Below, in pieces: positions 1 to 7,972 of a DNA stretch of 64,000 bases. Where the stretch lies: the NCBI RefSeq assembly GCF_000024785.1, contig NC_013441.1, forward strand, positions 4,464,001-4,528,000. The letters are read 5' to 3'. The stretch comes from Gordonia bronchialis DSM 43247. GTDB lineage: Bacteria > Actinomycetota > Actinomycetes > Mycobacteriales > Mycobacteriaceae. A program made the position numbers and the translations under genes. How positions within the stretch are numbered: position 1 is the stretch's first letter; each line of letters starts with the position of its first letter. The notes beneath the pieces were generated by a model, which saw only the letters and a program-made list of their open reading frames with translations, was not told the DNA's origin and made no database searches.

Positions 1-39
1 CCCGCGCCGAGCTCGTCGCGGCCCGGCGGTGACCGCGCA

Positions 40-285
40 CCATCTGCCGGCCGAGCAACCCCAGCTGCCGGTTGAGCCGGCCCCCAACTGCTGGTTGAGC
101 CGGGACCCCCAACTGCTGGTTGAGCCGGGACCCCCGTCGGCCAGTTAAGCCGGCCCCCCAACTGCTGGTTGAGCCGGGACCCCGTCGGCCAGTTAAGCCG
201 GGACCCCCAACTGCTGGTTGAGCCGGGACCGTCGAGCGAAGCGAGACGGACCCGCGTCGAAACCACCCCCGACCAGGGACTGTCC
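40..285. repeat. dispersed repeat cluster upstream of the GIY-YIG gene
   Basis: The word AACTGCTGGTTGAGCCGGG occurs at 86, 111, 160 and 209, and GTCGGCCAGTTAAGCCGG occurs at 136 and 184, giving roughly 25- and 49-bp spacings. The cluster ends in a gtcgagcgaagcgag...gtcgaaaccacc tail. Read on the other strand it matches the array at 697-993, so the two clusters form inverted flanks around the small nuclease gene. No coding frame is supported across it. Confidence 0.8.
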
Positions 286-353
286 GCGACCCGAATATTC
301 AGGCGTGTGGACAATATCCGGGAGATCATCACCCGATCAGGGATAGTCACCAC

Positions 354-647
354 ATGGCCGCCCACATGTACATCCTCGAATGCTCCGACGGAAGCTTCTA
401 CGTCGGGAGTACCCGAAATCTCGACGAGCGGATCGCTCAGCACCTGAGCGGTCGTGGCTCCGCGTACACCAGCCGCCGGATGCCGGTCAAGCTTGTCTAC
501 TCAGCCGAGTTCGAGCACATCGGAGAAGCGTATGCCGCCGAGAAGCGCGTCCAGGGATGGTCACGCGCGAAGCGGTTGGCGTTGATCAACAATGACTTCG
601 GCGCGCTTCGGCGTCTTTCGGTGAAAGGTGGCGACAGGTCCCGGTGA
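354..647 (+). CDS. GIY-YIG domain protein (small single-domain endonuclease family)
   Basis: This 97-residue protein is almost entirely one GIY-YIG (UvrC/Intron-type) domain. The first motif is YILECSDGSFYVGSTRNL near residues 6-23, followed by the conserved Arg and His of ERIAQH and a late EKRVQGWSRAKRLALI segment typical of the YhbQ/URI branch. Family members cut DNA with a metal-dependent Tyr/Arg/Glu site, but most stand-alone bacterial copies have no defined role. The start could be 354 or the inner ATG at 366, where the domain proper begins; an AGGGAT lies just upstream. The gene sits alone between two inverted repeat clusters, which is the most interesting thing about it. Confidence 0.85.
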   Translation: MAAHMYILECSDGSFYVGSTRNLDERIAQHLSGRGSAYTSRRMPVKLVYSAEFEHIGEAYAAEKRVQGWSRAKRLALINNDFGALRRLSVKGGDRSR

Positions 648-696
648 GTTGCGTTCCCGACTGCGCTGTCGGTACGGACATGTTTGGCTCGCCGAT

Positions 697-993
697 GGTT
701 TCGACGCGGGGCCGTCACGCTATCGCTCGACGGTCCCGGCTCAACCAGCAGGCGGTGGCGCGGTTTCGACGCGGGGCCGTCACGCTACCGCTCGACGGTC
801 CCGGCTCAACCAGCAGGCGGTGGCGCGGTTTCGACGCGGGGCCGTCACGCTACCGCTCGACGGTCCCGGCTCAACCAGCAGGCGGTGGCGCGGTTTCGAC
901 GCGGGGCCGTCACGCTACCGCTCGACGGTCCCGGCTCAACCAGCAGTAGGGGATGCCGGCTCAACCAGAGGAACGCCGGTCCCGGCTCAGCCA
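697..993. repeat. 65-bp tandem repeat array (4 units plus partial copies)
   Basis: Four units start at 697, 762, 827 and 892 with an exact 65-bp period. Each runs GGTTTCGACGCGGGGCCGTC, then a ctcgacggtcccggctcaaccagcag core, then a ggcggtggcgc tail. The units differ by about one base (ctatcgc against ctaccgc). Partial copies of the ggctcaaccag core follow at about 957-993 and run into the 3' end of pcaJ. The period is not a multiple of three, so the open frames across it are repeat artefacts. Confidence 0.9.
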
Positions 994-1634
994 GCAGAGG
1001 CGACGGTTTCGACGATCGGTGCATCCGTCTTGGCGCGCACGTCGTCGAGACTGACCTCCGGAGCAAGTTCGACCAGGTCGAAACCTGTTCCGTTGGTGTC
1101 GAAGACGCCGAGATCGGTGATGACACGGGACACGACGGCACGTCCGGTCAGCGGCAGGGAGCACTCGGCCACCAACTTGGCATCGCCCTTCTTGGTGACG
1201 TGTTCCATCAGCACGATCACCTTGCCCGCACCGTTCACCAGATCCATGGCGCCGCCGATGCCCTTCACCATGGCACCGGGAACCATCCAGTTGGCGAGGT
1301 CGCCGTTGGCGGCCACCTGCATACCTCCCAGGACGGCAACGTCCACATGGCCACCACGGATCATGGAAAAGCTGGTGGCCGAGTCGAAATACGACGCACC
1401 GGGAAGTACGGTCACCGTCTGCTTACCCGCGTTGATCAGGTCGGGATCGACTTCTTCGTCGTACGGGTACGGCCCGACACCGAGGATGCCGTTCTCGGCA
1501 TGCAGGGTGATTCCCGAGTCGTCGGGCATGTAATCCGGGATCAGGGTCGGCAGGCCGATACCGAGGTTGACGTACTCCCCTGGTTGCAGTTCGCGGGCGG
1601 CGCGGGCGGCCATTTCCTTACGGGTCCAGCTCAT
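987..1634 (-). CDS. pcaJ: 3-oxoadipate CoA-transferase beta subunit
   Basis: The product is the B subunit of a class I CoA transferase that moves CoA from succinyl-CoA to 3-oxoadipate, the second-last step of the beta-ketoadipate pathway. It has the family's GLPTLIPDY segment near residue 28 and the active-site Glu in [10 protein letters not shown] (about residues 46-55). At 215 residues it is full length. It is the last gene of pcaF-pcaD-pcaI-pcaJ and follows pcaI after 25 bp. The closing residues and the stop codon lie inside the last partial copy of the adjoining repeat array. A succinyl-CoA:3-ketoacid transferase (ScoB) would look similar; the pcaF/pcaD neighbours favour the aromatic role. 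Confidence 0.88.
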   Translation of the reverse strand: MSWTRKEMAARAARELQPGEYVNLGIGLPTLIPDYMPDDSGITLHAENGILGVGPYPYDEEVDPDLINAGKQTVTVLPGASYFDSATSFSMIRGGHVDVAVLGGMQVAANGDLANWMVPGAMVKGIGGAMDLVNGAGKVIVLMEHVTKKGDAKLVAECSLPLTGRAVVSRVITDLGVFDTNGTGFDLVELAPEVSLDDVRAKTDAPIVETVASAG

Positions 1635-1659
1635 GACGGTCTCCTCATCAAGTCCGTGG

Positions 1660-2424
1660 TCACCGTGTCCGCACGGTGCGTTGTTCGATTTCCTTGCGCG
1701 CGGCCTGTTCCGGTGTCAGTTCGACGATGCTCTGCACGAAGATCCCGGGCAGGTGCACGTCGTCGGGGGCGATCTCACCCACCTCGACGACCCGCTCGGC
1801 CTCCACGATGGTGTACCTGCCCGACATCGCGGCCGGCGGATTGAAGTTGCGTGCGGCGGCGTGGAATCGGCAGTTACCGGCACGGTCGACCACGGCGGCG
1901 CGGATGAGCGCGAAGTCGGTGATGATGGACTCCTCGAGCACCATCTGCTGCCCGTGGATCTCGCGAACCTCCTTGGGCGGTGAGCTTTCCGCGACGGTAC
2001 CGTCGGCGTTGTACCGCCAGGGCAGTCCGCCCTCGGCGACCAGAGTGCCGACGCCGGTGGGAGTGAAGAAGGCCCCCACACCGCTGCCGCCGGCGCGCAT
2101 CCGCTCGGCCAAGGTGCCCTGCGGGGTCAGTTCCACGGTGACCTCGCCGGCGAGGAACTGCCGGCCGAACTCCTTGTTCTCGCCGATGTAGGAGGCGATC
2201 ACCTTGCGAATCTTGCGAGCCTCCAACAGGAGTCCGAGACCGGCGCCGTCGACGCCGCAGTTGTTGGAGACGATCGTCAGGTCCCCGGCACCCTGATCGA
2301 GCAGAGCCTCGATCAGGAACCAGGCAATGCCGGCGAGACCGAACCCGCCGACGGCGATGCTCGCGCCGTCCGGGATGTCGGCGACCGCTTCGGCCGGGCC
2401 GGCGGCCAGTTTGTCGAGGGTCAT
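1660..2424 (-). CDS. pcaI: 3-oxoadipate CoA-transferase alpha subunit
   Basis: This 254-residue protein is the A subunit partner of pcaJ. The glycine-rich [11 protein letters not shown] motif near residues 22-32 is the CoA-binding element of the family. The [19 protein letters not shown] and [16 protein letters not shown] segments are typical of the SCOT/PcaI alpha chain. Its ATG overlaps the pcaD stop by four bases (ATGA), indicating translational coupling. Together with pcaF it would convert 3-oxoadipate to succinyl-CoA and acetyl-CoA in the cytosol. Confidence 0.9.
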   Translation of the reverse strand: MTLDKLAAGPAEAVADIPDGASIAVGGFGLAGIAWFLIEALLDQGAGDLTIVSNNCGVDGAGLGLLLEARKIRKVIASYIGENKEFGRQFLAGEVTVELTPQGTLAERMRAGGSGVGAFFTPTGVGTLVAEGGLPWRYNADGTVAESSPPKEVREIHGQQMVLEESIITDFALIRAAVVDRAGNCRFHAAARNFNPPAAMSGRYTIVEAERVVEVGEIAPDDVHLPGIFVQSIVELTPEQAARKEIEQRTVRTR

Positions 2425-3191
2425 GACTGCTCCAGGTGTTCGATGATGGCGGGTGTGATGATCTGCGGCTGTTGCGCATTGGCGAGATGGGCGGAGTGGG
2501 GCACCACGAGGAGCCGTCCGTGCGCGACGTTGTCGGTGATCTCGGCGAGCTTGGGCGGCGGGGTGGCCGGGTCGTCGGCGCCGGCGATGGCCAGCGTCGG
2601 CGCGGTGATCTTCGGCAGATCGGCGCGCTGGTCCATCGTCGCGATCGCCTCACAACACGATGCGTACCCCTCGGCCGGGGTGGCGGCCACCATCGACTCG
2701 TAGTACTCGCGTGAATCCTGGTGATCGGCAAGATAATCGGGAGTGAACCACCGTGCCACCACGGCCTCGGCGACAGCCGCGGTCCCCGCGGACCGAACTG
2801 TCGCGGCGCGGTCGGTCCACGCCGACGACGGGGTGAGTTGAGCTCCGGTACACAGCAGCGCAACCCGGTTGACGCGATCGGGATTGCGCGCCGCCACCCG
2901 CATCGCGGTCATCCCGCCCAGCGAGAGTCCGACGAGGTGCGCCGAGGAGATGGCCAGCCGGTCGAGGAGTGCCACGACGTCGTCGGCCAGATCATCGATG
3001 CTGTACGGACCATCGGGAACCGGCGATTCGCCATGTCCTCGGGTGTCGTACCGGATCACCCGGAAGCGCTCTTCCAGGGCGGTGAGCTGTGCATCCCACA
3101 TGCGGTGAGTCGAGCCGAGCGAATTGGACAGCACCACCGCGGGCGCGTCGTCGCGGCCGGTGACGACGGCGTGGACGTCGAGGGCGCTCAT
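2421..3191 (-). CDS. pcaD: 3-oxoadipate enol-lactonase
   Basis: This is an alpha/beta hydrolase of 256 residues starting MSALDVHAVV. The oxyanion-region LSNSLGSTHRMWD, the RYDTRGHGES strand, the nucleophile elbow GLSLGG (Ser near residue 100) and the late PHSAHLANA with the catalytic His are all in order, as in PcaD enol-lactonases. The reaction is hydrolysis of 3-oxoadipate enol-lactone to 3-oxoadipate. The start overlaps the pcaF stop by four bases. It is not fused to a PcaC decarboxylase, unlike PcaL proteins of some actinobacteria. Confidence 0.88.
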   Translation of the reverse strand: MSALDVHAVVTGRDDAPAVVLSNSLGSTHRMWDAQLTALEERFRVIRYDTRGHGESPVPDGPYSIDDLADDVVALLDRLAISSAHLVGLSLGGMTAMRVAARNPDRVNRVALLCTGAQLTPSSAWTDRAATVRSAGTAAVAEAVVARWFTPDYLADHQDSREYYESMVAATPAEGYASCCEAIATMDQRADLPKITAPTLAIAGADDPATPPPKLAEITDNVAHGRLLVVPHSAHLANAQQPQIITPAIIEHLEQS

Positions 3192-4411
3192 CGGGTGGCC
3201 TCGAAGACGGCCGCGAGTCCCTGTCCGCCGCCGATGCACATGGTTTCCAGCACATAGCGCGCATCACGACGACGGGCCTCGTGCGCCGCGGTGGCGAGGA
3301 TCCGACCACCGGTCGCACCGATCGGATGCCCGAGCGAGATGCCCGAGCCGTTGGGGTTGAGCCGCTCGTCGTCGGCGTCGATCTTCCACTCGGCCAGCAC
3401 TCCGAGGACCTGGGCTGCGAAAGCCTCGTTGAGTTCGATCAGGTCGAGGTCTGCCAGAGTGAGGTCGGCGCGGTCGAGCGCGGCGGCGGTCGACGACACC
3501 GGCCCAAGGCCCATCGTCTCCGGCTCGCACGCCGTGACCGCCCAGGAACGCAGGGTGAGCATCGCGTCGAGTCCGCGCCGGTCGGCTTCCTCGCGGGTGG
3601 TGACCACGCACATCGCCGCCCCGTCGTTCTGGCCGGAGGCGTTTCCCGCGGTGACAGTGGATTCGGGATCGACCTTCAGTCGGATCGGCCGCAGCTTGGC
3701 GAGACTCTCGGCGCTCACATCGGCGCGGGGATGTTCATCCCGGTCGACGACGACGTCGGGCTTGCCGCGCTTGCCCGGCACGGTGACGGCAACCATCTCG
3801 TCTGCGAAGCGGCCACTCTCCTGGGCGGCGATCGCCCGCTGGTGCGAGCGCACCGACAGTGCATCCTGCTCCTCGCGACCGATCCGGTAGCGGGCGCGCA
3901 CGTTCTCGGCGGTCTCGATCATGCCGCCGGCTATCGGATGCGACGACCCGCCCGCCGTCGCTCGTCCACGGTCGAGGCGGTCCATCAGTTCGATCCCGCC
4001 GTGTCGCACCCCGGTGCGCAGACCGAGCGCATAGTGCTCGACGTTCGACATCGATTCGGCGCCACCGGCCACGACCACCCTGGCACCTCCGGTGGCGACG
4101 GCCGCGGCACCGTTGATGATCGCCTGCAGTCCCGACCCGCACCGACGATCGACCTGCATGCCGGGTACCCCGATGCCCAGACCGGCGTCGAGTGCGGCGA
4201 TCCGGCCGATCGCCGGTGATTCCCCGTTCGAGTAGCCCTGGCCGAGGATCACGTCGTCGATGTCGCCTTCACCGAGACCGGTGCGGGCGGCCAGTTCGCG
4301 CAGCAGTCCGGTGGCCAGGTCGGTGACGCTGAGCGGCGCCAGGGCGCCACCCATACGTCCGACCGGGGTGCGCAGAGGCGAACAGATCACGATGTCGGTG
4401 GAGGAAGCCAT
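3188..4411 (-). CDS. pcaF: 3-oxoadipyl-CoA thiolase
   Basis: This 407-residue thiolase completes the pathway by cleaving 3-oxoadipyl-CoA to succinyl-CoA and acetyl-CoA. The acyl-enzyme Cys is in DRRCGSGLQAIING (about residue 90), the GHPIGATGGRI histidine box is near residue 360, and the second Cys is in CIGGGQGLAAVFE at the C terminus. I chose the ATG at 4411 (MASSTDIVICSPLRTPVG) because the domain starts there; the open frame continues upstream into the divergent LysR gene. It heads the pca operon. Confidence 0.9.
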   Translation of the reverse strand: MASSTDIVICSPLRTPVGRMGGALAPLSVTDLATGLLRELAARTGLGEGDIDDVILGQGYSNGESPAIGRIAALDAGLGIGVPGMQVDRRCGSGLQAIINGAAAVATGGARVVVAGGAESMSNVEHYALGLRTGVRHGGIELMDRLDRGRATAGGSSHPIAGGMIETAENVRARYRIGREEQDALSVRSHQRAIAAQESGRFADEMVAVTVPGKRGKPDVVVDRDEHPRADVSAESLAKLRPIRLKVDPESTVTAGNASGQNDGAAMCVVTTREEADRRGLDAMLTLRSWAVTACEPETMGLGPVSSTAAALDRADLTLADLDLIELNEAFAAQVLGVLAEWKIDADDERLNPNGSGISLGHPIGATGGRILATAAHEARRRDARYVLETMCIGGGQGLAAVFEATR

Positions 4412-4449
4412 GTGTTCCACCGTAGGCACCTGCGTCGATAGGCGGAAGT

Positions 4450-4470
4450 ATCGATATCGGAGCGATTGAT
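4450..4470. promoter_or_regulatory. LysR-type operator candidate between pcaF and its regulator
   Basis: The 94-bp space between the divergent genes holds an interrupted dyad, ATCGAT-N9-ATTGAT, with matching ATCNAT/ATNGAT arms. This fits the T-N11-A class of sites bound by LysR regulators. A second TATC-rich element (gtatcgatatc) overlaps it. The position is right for both activation of the pca operon and autoregulation. Confidence 0.5.
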
Positions 4471-4504
4471 ATGTGACAAGTATCAGTAGGATACGCTGGC
4501 CGTC

Positions 4505-5392
4505 ATGGAACTCCGGCACCTTCGGTACTTCCGCGCGGTGGGCGAGGAACTGCACTTCGGCCGGGCCGCACAGCGCCTGCACATCGCACAGCCGCCGCTG
4601 TCCCAACAGATCCGACAGCTCGAAGACGAGCTCGGTGTCACGCTGTTCACGCGATCGACGCGACGAGTGGAGCTCACCCCCGCCGGCGAGGACTATCTAC
4701 GGCGGGCGGTGGCGATCCTCGACTCCGTCGACGCCGCCGGACGTCAGGCGCAGCGCATCGCCGAGGGCCGGCACGGACACCTGTCGATCGGCTGCGTCGG
4801 CTCCGCCACCTATTCGCTGCTACCGGCGCTTGTTCGCGCGATCGGTGACGAGCTGCCTGACATCGAGGTGAGTGTGCGCGGCGAGATGCTCGCCCCCGAC
4901 CAGATCTCGGCGCTGAAGTCGCGCGACATCGACATCGCGCTCCTGCGTCCACCACCGGACACCGAGGAACTCCACGTCGAGACGATCCGCAGAGACCGGT
5001 TGATCGTCGCGCTGCCCACCGGTCATCGCCTCGCGTCAAGATCCGCGATCGATCTGGCGCAGCTCCGCGACGAGAACTTCATCGCACACGCCGGCGGGGG
5101 CAAGTCGGTGATGAGCGGGGTGCTCGCAACCACGTGCGCCCGAGCCGGATTCGTTCCCCATGTCCGTCACGAGGTGGAGGAGACCTCCACGCTCATCACG
5201 CTCGTGGCGGCCGGCCTCGGCGTCGCCGTCGTGCCCGAACCCACCGCCGCACTCGGTATCGCCGACGTCGTCTACCGTCCGCTGTCCGGTCAGCACGAGC
5301 GGATCGATCTCGCCGTCGCATTGATCGAGTCGAGGCGCACCGCTCTCACCGACAACGTTTTGGCGATACTCCACGCGATCTCGCGAACGTGA
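4505..5392 (+). CDS. LysR-family regulator, probably of the pca operon
   Basis: The protein has 295 residues. The N-terminal winged HTH is clear: MELRHLRYFRAVGEELHFGRAAQRLH, IAQPPLSQQIRQLEDELGV, and the wing TRSTRRVELTPAG. A periplasmic-binding-like effector domain follows from about residue 90. It is closest in style to the CatR/BenM/PcaQ group, which sense pathway intermediates such as muconate or 3-oxoadipate. Divergent placement 94 bp from pcaF makes it the likely pca activator; the effector cannot be told from sequence alone. Confidence 0.85.
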   Translation: MELRHLRYFRAVGEELHFGRAAQRLHIAQPPLSQQIRQLEDELGVTLFTRSTRRVELTPAGEDYLRRAVAILDSVDAAGRQAQRIAEGRHGHLSIGCVGSATYSLLPALVRAIGDELPDIEVSVRGEMLAPDQISALKSRDIDIALLRPPPDTEELHVETIRRDRLIVALPTGHRLASRSAIDLAQLRDENFIAHAGGGKSVMSGVLATTCARAGFVPHVRHEVEETSTLITLVAAGLGVAVVPEPTAALGIADVVYRPLSGQHERIDLAVALIESRRTALTDNVLAILHAISRT

Positions 5393-5419
5393 TGACGCGA
5401 GATGTGTCACCGTTGGACG

Positions 5420-6291
5420 GTGAGCTCCACCGAGTTCGACGCCGACAAACTCTTCCCGGGCAAGTTCTTCATCAGCACTGTGCTCGACGTGCTCGAGTCC
5501 AAGAAGAAGATGACCGGCCATATGCGCCGCCGGTATATCCAGCGAGCGGCGATGGCGGGCATCATCATCGCGATCTTCTACGTCATCGACTACACGATGA
5601 TCGGCGCGTTCGACAGCATCGGTGACGACCAGCAGTTCCACGTCATCGGCAAACTGCTGGGCTCGCTGACCTTCGGCTGGGCTCTGGTATTCATCTACTA
5701 CTCGAAGTCCGAGCTGCTCACCTCGAACATGATGATCGTGGCGATCGGCACCTACTACCGGCGAATCACACCACTACTGATTCTGCGGATTCTCGTGTTC
5801 TGCTACGTCGGCAACATCATCGGAGGCCTGCTCATCGCCCTCCTGCTGCGCGGTTCGACGCTCGTGGAGGGCGGGACGCTCGACGCGATGAACCATGCGG
5901 TCGAGGTCAAGACGGCTATCTGGGCGAGGGGTGGACGGGCTGGCTCGATCTGTTGGTGCGAGCCATCTTGTGCAACTTCATGATCAATCTCGCCATGCTG
6001 GTGGTCTACAACGGTTATCTCCACGAGGATCTCGCCAAGTGTCTGGCGATGATTGTCGCCGTTTTCATCTTCGCGTTCCTCGATTTCGAGCACTCGGTGG
6101 CCAATACGGTCCTGTTCATGATCGTCTGGCTTCAGGACGGCATACCGGTGGGCGCGGCCCTGGGAAATCTCGGCATCGTGTTGCTGGGCAACCTGATCGG
6201 CGGCGGTGTGCTCATCGGTTTCTACTACGCGTGGGTCAATGACGAACGCGATACCCATTTCCCGAACCTCCGGCGGACGCACAAGCGGTGA
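5420..6291 (+). pseudogene. formate/nitrite transporter family protein, frameshifted
   Basis: The first part (MCHRW/VSSTEFDADKLFPGKFF... to about 5915) has the FNT hydrophobic segments AAMAGIIIAIFYVIDYTMIG, LLGSLTFGWALVFIYYSKSELLTSNMM and a third helix. The second part, from about 5925 in another frame, continues GEGWTGWLDLLVRAILCNFMINLAMLV with the FNT LCN motif and two more helices to FYYAWVNDERD. The span is 872 bp, so one missing base near 5914-5925 would restore 290 residues. The family forms pentameric channels for formate, nitrite or hydrosulfide. A GTG at 5420 is used as the start because FNT similarity begins there. It may be a true pseudogene or a sequencing error. Confidence 0.75.
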
Positions 6292-6317
6292 GTTGCCGGC
6301 GGGGATGTCCTGACCGA

Positions 6318-7181
6318 TCAACTCCCCTGTCGCGCAGCCAGGTACGCCGTCGCCGCGCGGGCCGCATCGGCCGCGGCATCATGCAGGTCGGCCCCACCGG
6401 CCAGCGCGGCGGCCAGAATCCCGGCGAAATGGTCTCCGGCGCCGGTGGTGTCGGCCACCGGCGTACGGTCCACGGTGACACGGGAGACCTGGGCGCCGTC
6501 GGCGGCCACCACACCGTCGGCGCCCAGGGTGATCACCACGGACTTCGCCGTCGCGCAGAGTTCCCGGGCGACCGCTTCCGCATCGGCGTCCACATCGCCC
6601 GACGAAGCATCAGCGTAGTAGGCTGCTTCGATCTCGTTGACCACCAATGGATTCGACGCTGCGATCACCTCCGAGCGCAGTGGCGCAACCGGACTCGGGT
6701 TCAGCACCAACCGCCGATCACGCCGGCCACACCACTCCGCAACGGCAGCCGTCACACGCTCCGGTGACTCCAGTTGCGTCATCACCACGGCCGGATCGAC
6801 ATCATCCAGCGCACCGATCACCATCTGCGGCGTGAGCAACGAATTGGCCCCGGAGACAACGACGATCCGATTGTCACCGGAATCATCGACCTCGATGATC
6901 GCTCGCCCGCTCACCTCACCGGTCACCGCGACATGCCGGACGTCGACGCCACCTGCACGCTGCGCATCGAGCATGCGACGACCGGTGTCATCGTCGCCGA
7001 CCACACCGATCAGACTCGCCGGTGCCCGACCCGCCGCGGCCAGAGCCTGATTGGCACCTTTGCCACCGGGCCGTTCGGTCAGCGATTGCCCGATCACCGT
7101 CTCGCCGATGTCGGGCCGACGCTGCACCCGTACCACCAGATCCATGTTCAGCGTGCCGACCACCGCTACCCGATGGGTCAC
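6318..7181 (-). CDS. rbsK: PfkB-family carbohydrate kinase, ribokinase-like
   Basis: This 287-residue kinase starts at a GTG (VTHRVAVVGTLNMDLVVRV) preceded by GGAGAGGAG. It carries the PfkB signatures GGKGANQALAAAGR near residue 40 and the ATP/anion-hole motif DTTGAGDHFAGILAAAL near residue 240 with the catalytic Asp. The overall plan matches ribokinase (D-ribose to ribose 5-phosphate), but related nucleoside and sugar kinases share it, so the substrate is inferred. Its start overlaps the stop of the upstream metallo-hydrolase gene by four bases. Confidence 0.8.
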   Translation of the reverse strand: MTHRVAVVGTLNMDLVVRVQRRPDIGETVIGQSLTERPGGKGANQALAAAGRAPASLIGVVGDDDTGRRMLDAQRAGGVDVRHVAVTGEVSGRAIIEVDDSGDNRIVVVSGANSLLTPQMVIGALDDVDPAVVMTQLESPERVTAAVAEWCGRRDRRLVLNPSPVAPLRSEVIAASNPLVVNEIEAAYYADASSGDVDADAEAVARELCATAKSVVITLGADGVVAADGAQVSRVTVDRTPVADTTGAGDHFAGILAAALAGGADLHDAAADAARAATAYLAARQGS

Positions 7182-7939
7182 AAAAGCTCCTCTCCCGGTT
7201 GTAATTCCACGGCCATCAGCCCGTGACTCCGGGCCTGCCGAACGAACTCGGCACCCGGGTCGTCGAACATGGTGGGACGTACCCGGCCGAAACCGATGGG
7301 CCACAGCGTCCCGAAATGGATCGGCACCGAGCACCGCGCACCCACCACCCCGGCGGCGACCGCGGCCCGTTCGGGGTCCATGTGACCGTGGCCGAGCGTC
7401 GGGCCCCAGCCGCCGACCGGCAGGAGCGCGAGGTCCACATCGTGGACCCAGTCGTGCAGATCGTCGTAGACGTCGGTGTCCCCGGCGAAATAGGTGACCG
7501 CATCACCGGCGATCAGATACCCGAGCGCGGGGACGCTGCGTTCGCCGTGCCGCCATCGCCGGCCGTCGTGGTCGGCGGGTACCGCGTGAATCGTCAGCGA
7601 GCCGATCCTCACCTCGTCACCCGGGCTCACCTCGATCAGCTCGTTGCCGAGCCGCCGCAGCGCCCGCACCGCGTCCGGCGCACCGCGCGGCACCACGATC
7701 GGTGACTGTTCATCCAGCATCCGCAGTGAGGGCAGGTGGGTGTGGTCGGCATGCAGGTGCGACAGCAGCACCACGTCGGGATCGTGGACGCCCACACCGG
7801 CGGGCACCCCACCCCGACGACGCCGCAGATGTGCCACGCGGGACGTCAGCACCGGGTCGGTCAGCACCGTCGTCCCGCGATCCTCGATCAACACCGTCGC
7901 GTGCCCCAGCCAGCGTAATCGGGGCAATCGCGAATCCAC
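7178..7939 (-). CDS. UlaG-like metallo-beta-lactamase-fold hydrolase
   Basis: This 253-residue protein starts at a GTG (VDSRLPRLRWLGHATVLIED) with GGGAG upstream. The zinc-site motif HLHADHTH is near residue 65, followed by AGDTDVYDD, a GHMDPERAA segment and IHFGTLWP. This order is typical of the UlaG/YtnP-like and NAPE-PLD-like branch with the WLGHAT opening. It ends four bases into rbsK, so the two are translationally coupled and may act on related phosphorylated or lactone substrates. The true substrate is not evident. Confidence 0.8.
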   Translation of the reverse strand: MDSRLPRLRWLGHATVLIEDRGTTVLTDPVLTSRVAHLRRRRGGVPAGVGVHDPDVVLLSHLHADHTHLPSLRMLDEQSPIVVPRGAPDAVRALRRLGNELIEVSPGDEVRIGSLTIHAVPADHDGRRWRHGERSVPALGYLIAGDAVTYFAGDTDVYDDLHDWVHDVDLALLPVGGWGPTLGHGHMDPERAAVAAGVVGARCSVPIHFGTLWPIGFGRVRPTMFDDPGAEFVRQARSHGLMAVELQPGEELL

Positions 7940-7972
7940 ACCAGTAGTCTCCCAGACGAACGAGAGGAATCC

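Noticed and set aside
1..32. Possible end of a coding region (RAELVAARR then stop)
   Set aside because: Nine residues at the window edge are too few to support a gene call.
697..960. Possible CRISPR array
   Set aside because: The 65-bp units are repeated whole, with no variable spacers of constant length and no cas genes nearby. It is a tandem array of a dispersed repeat.
628..1844. Long open frames through the repeat array toward pcaJ
   Set aside because: They consist of translated repeats followed by the antisense of pcaJ/pcaI and show no family features.
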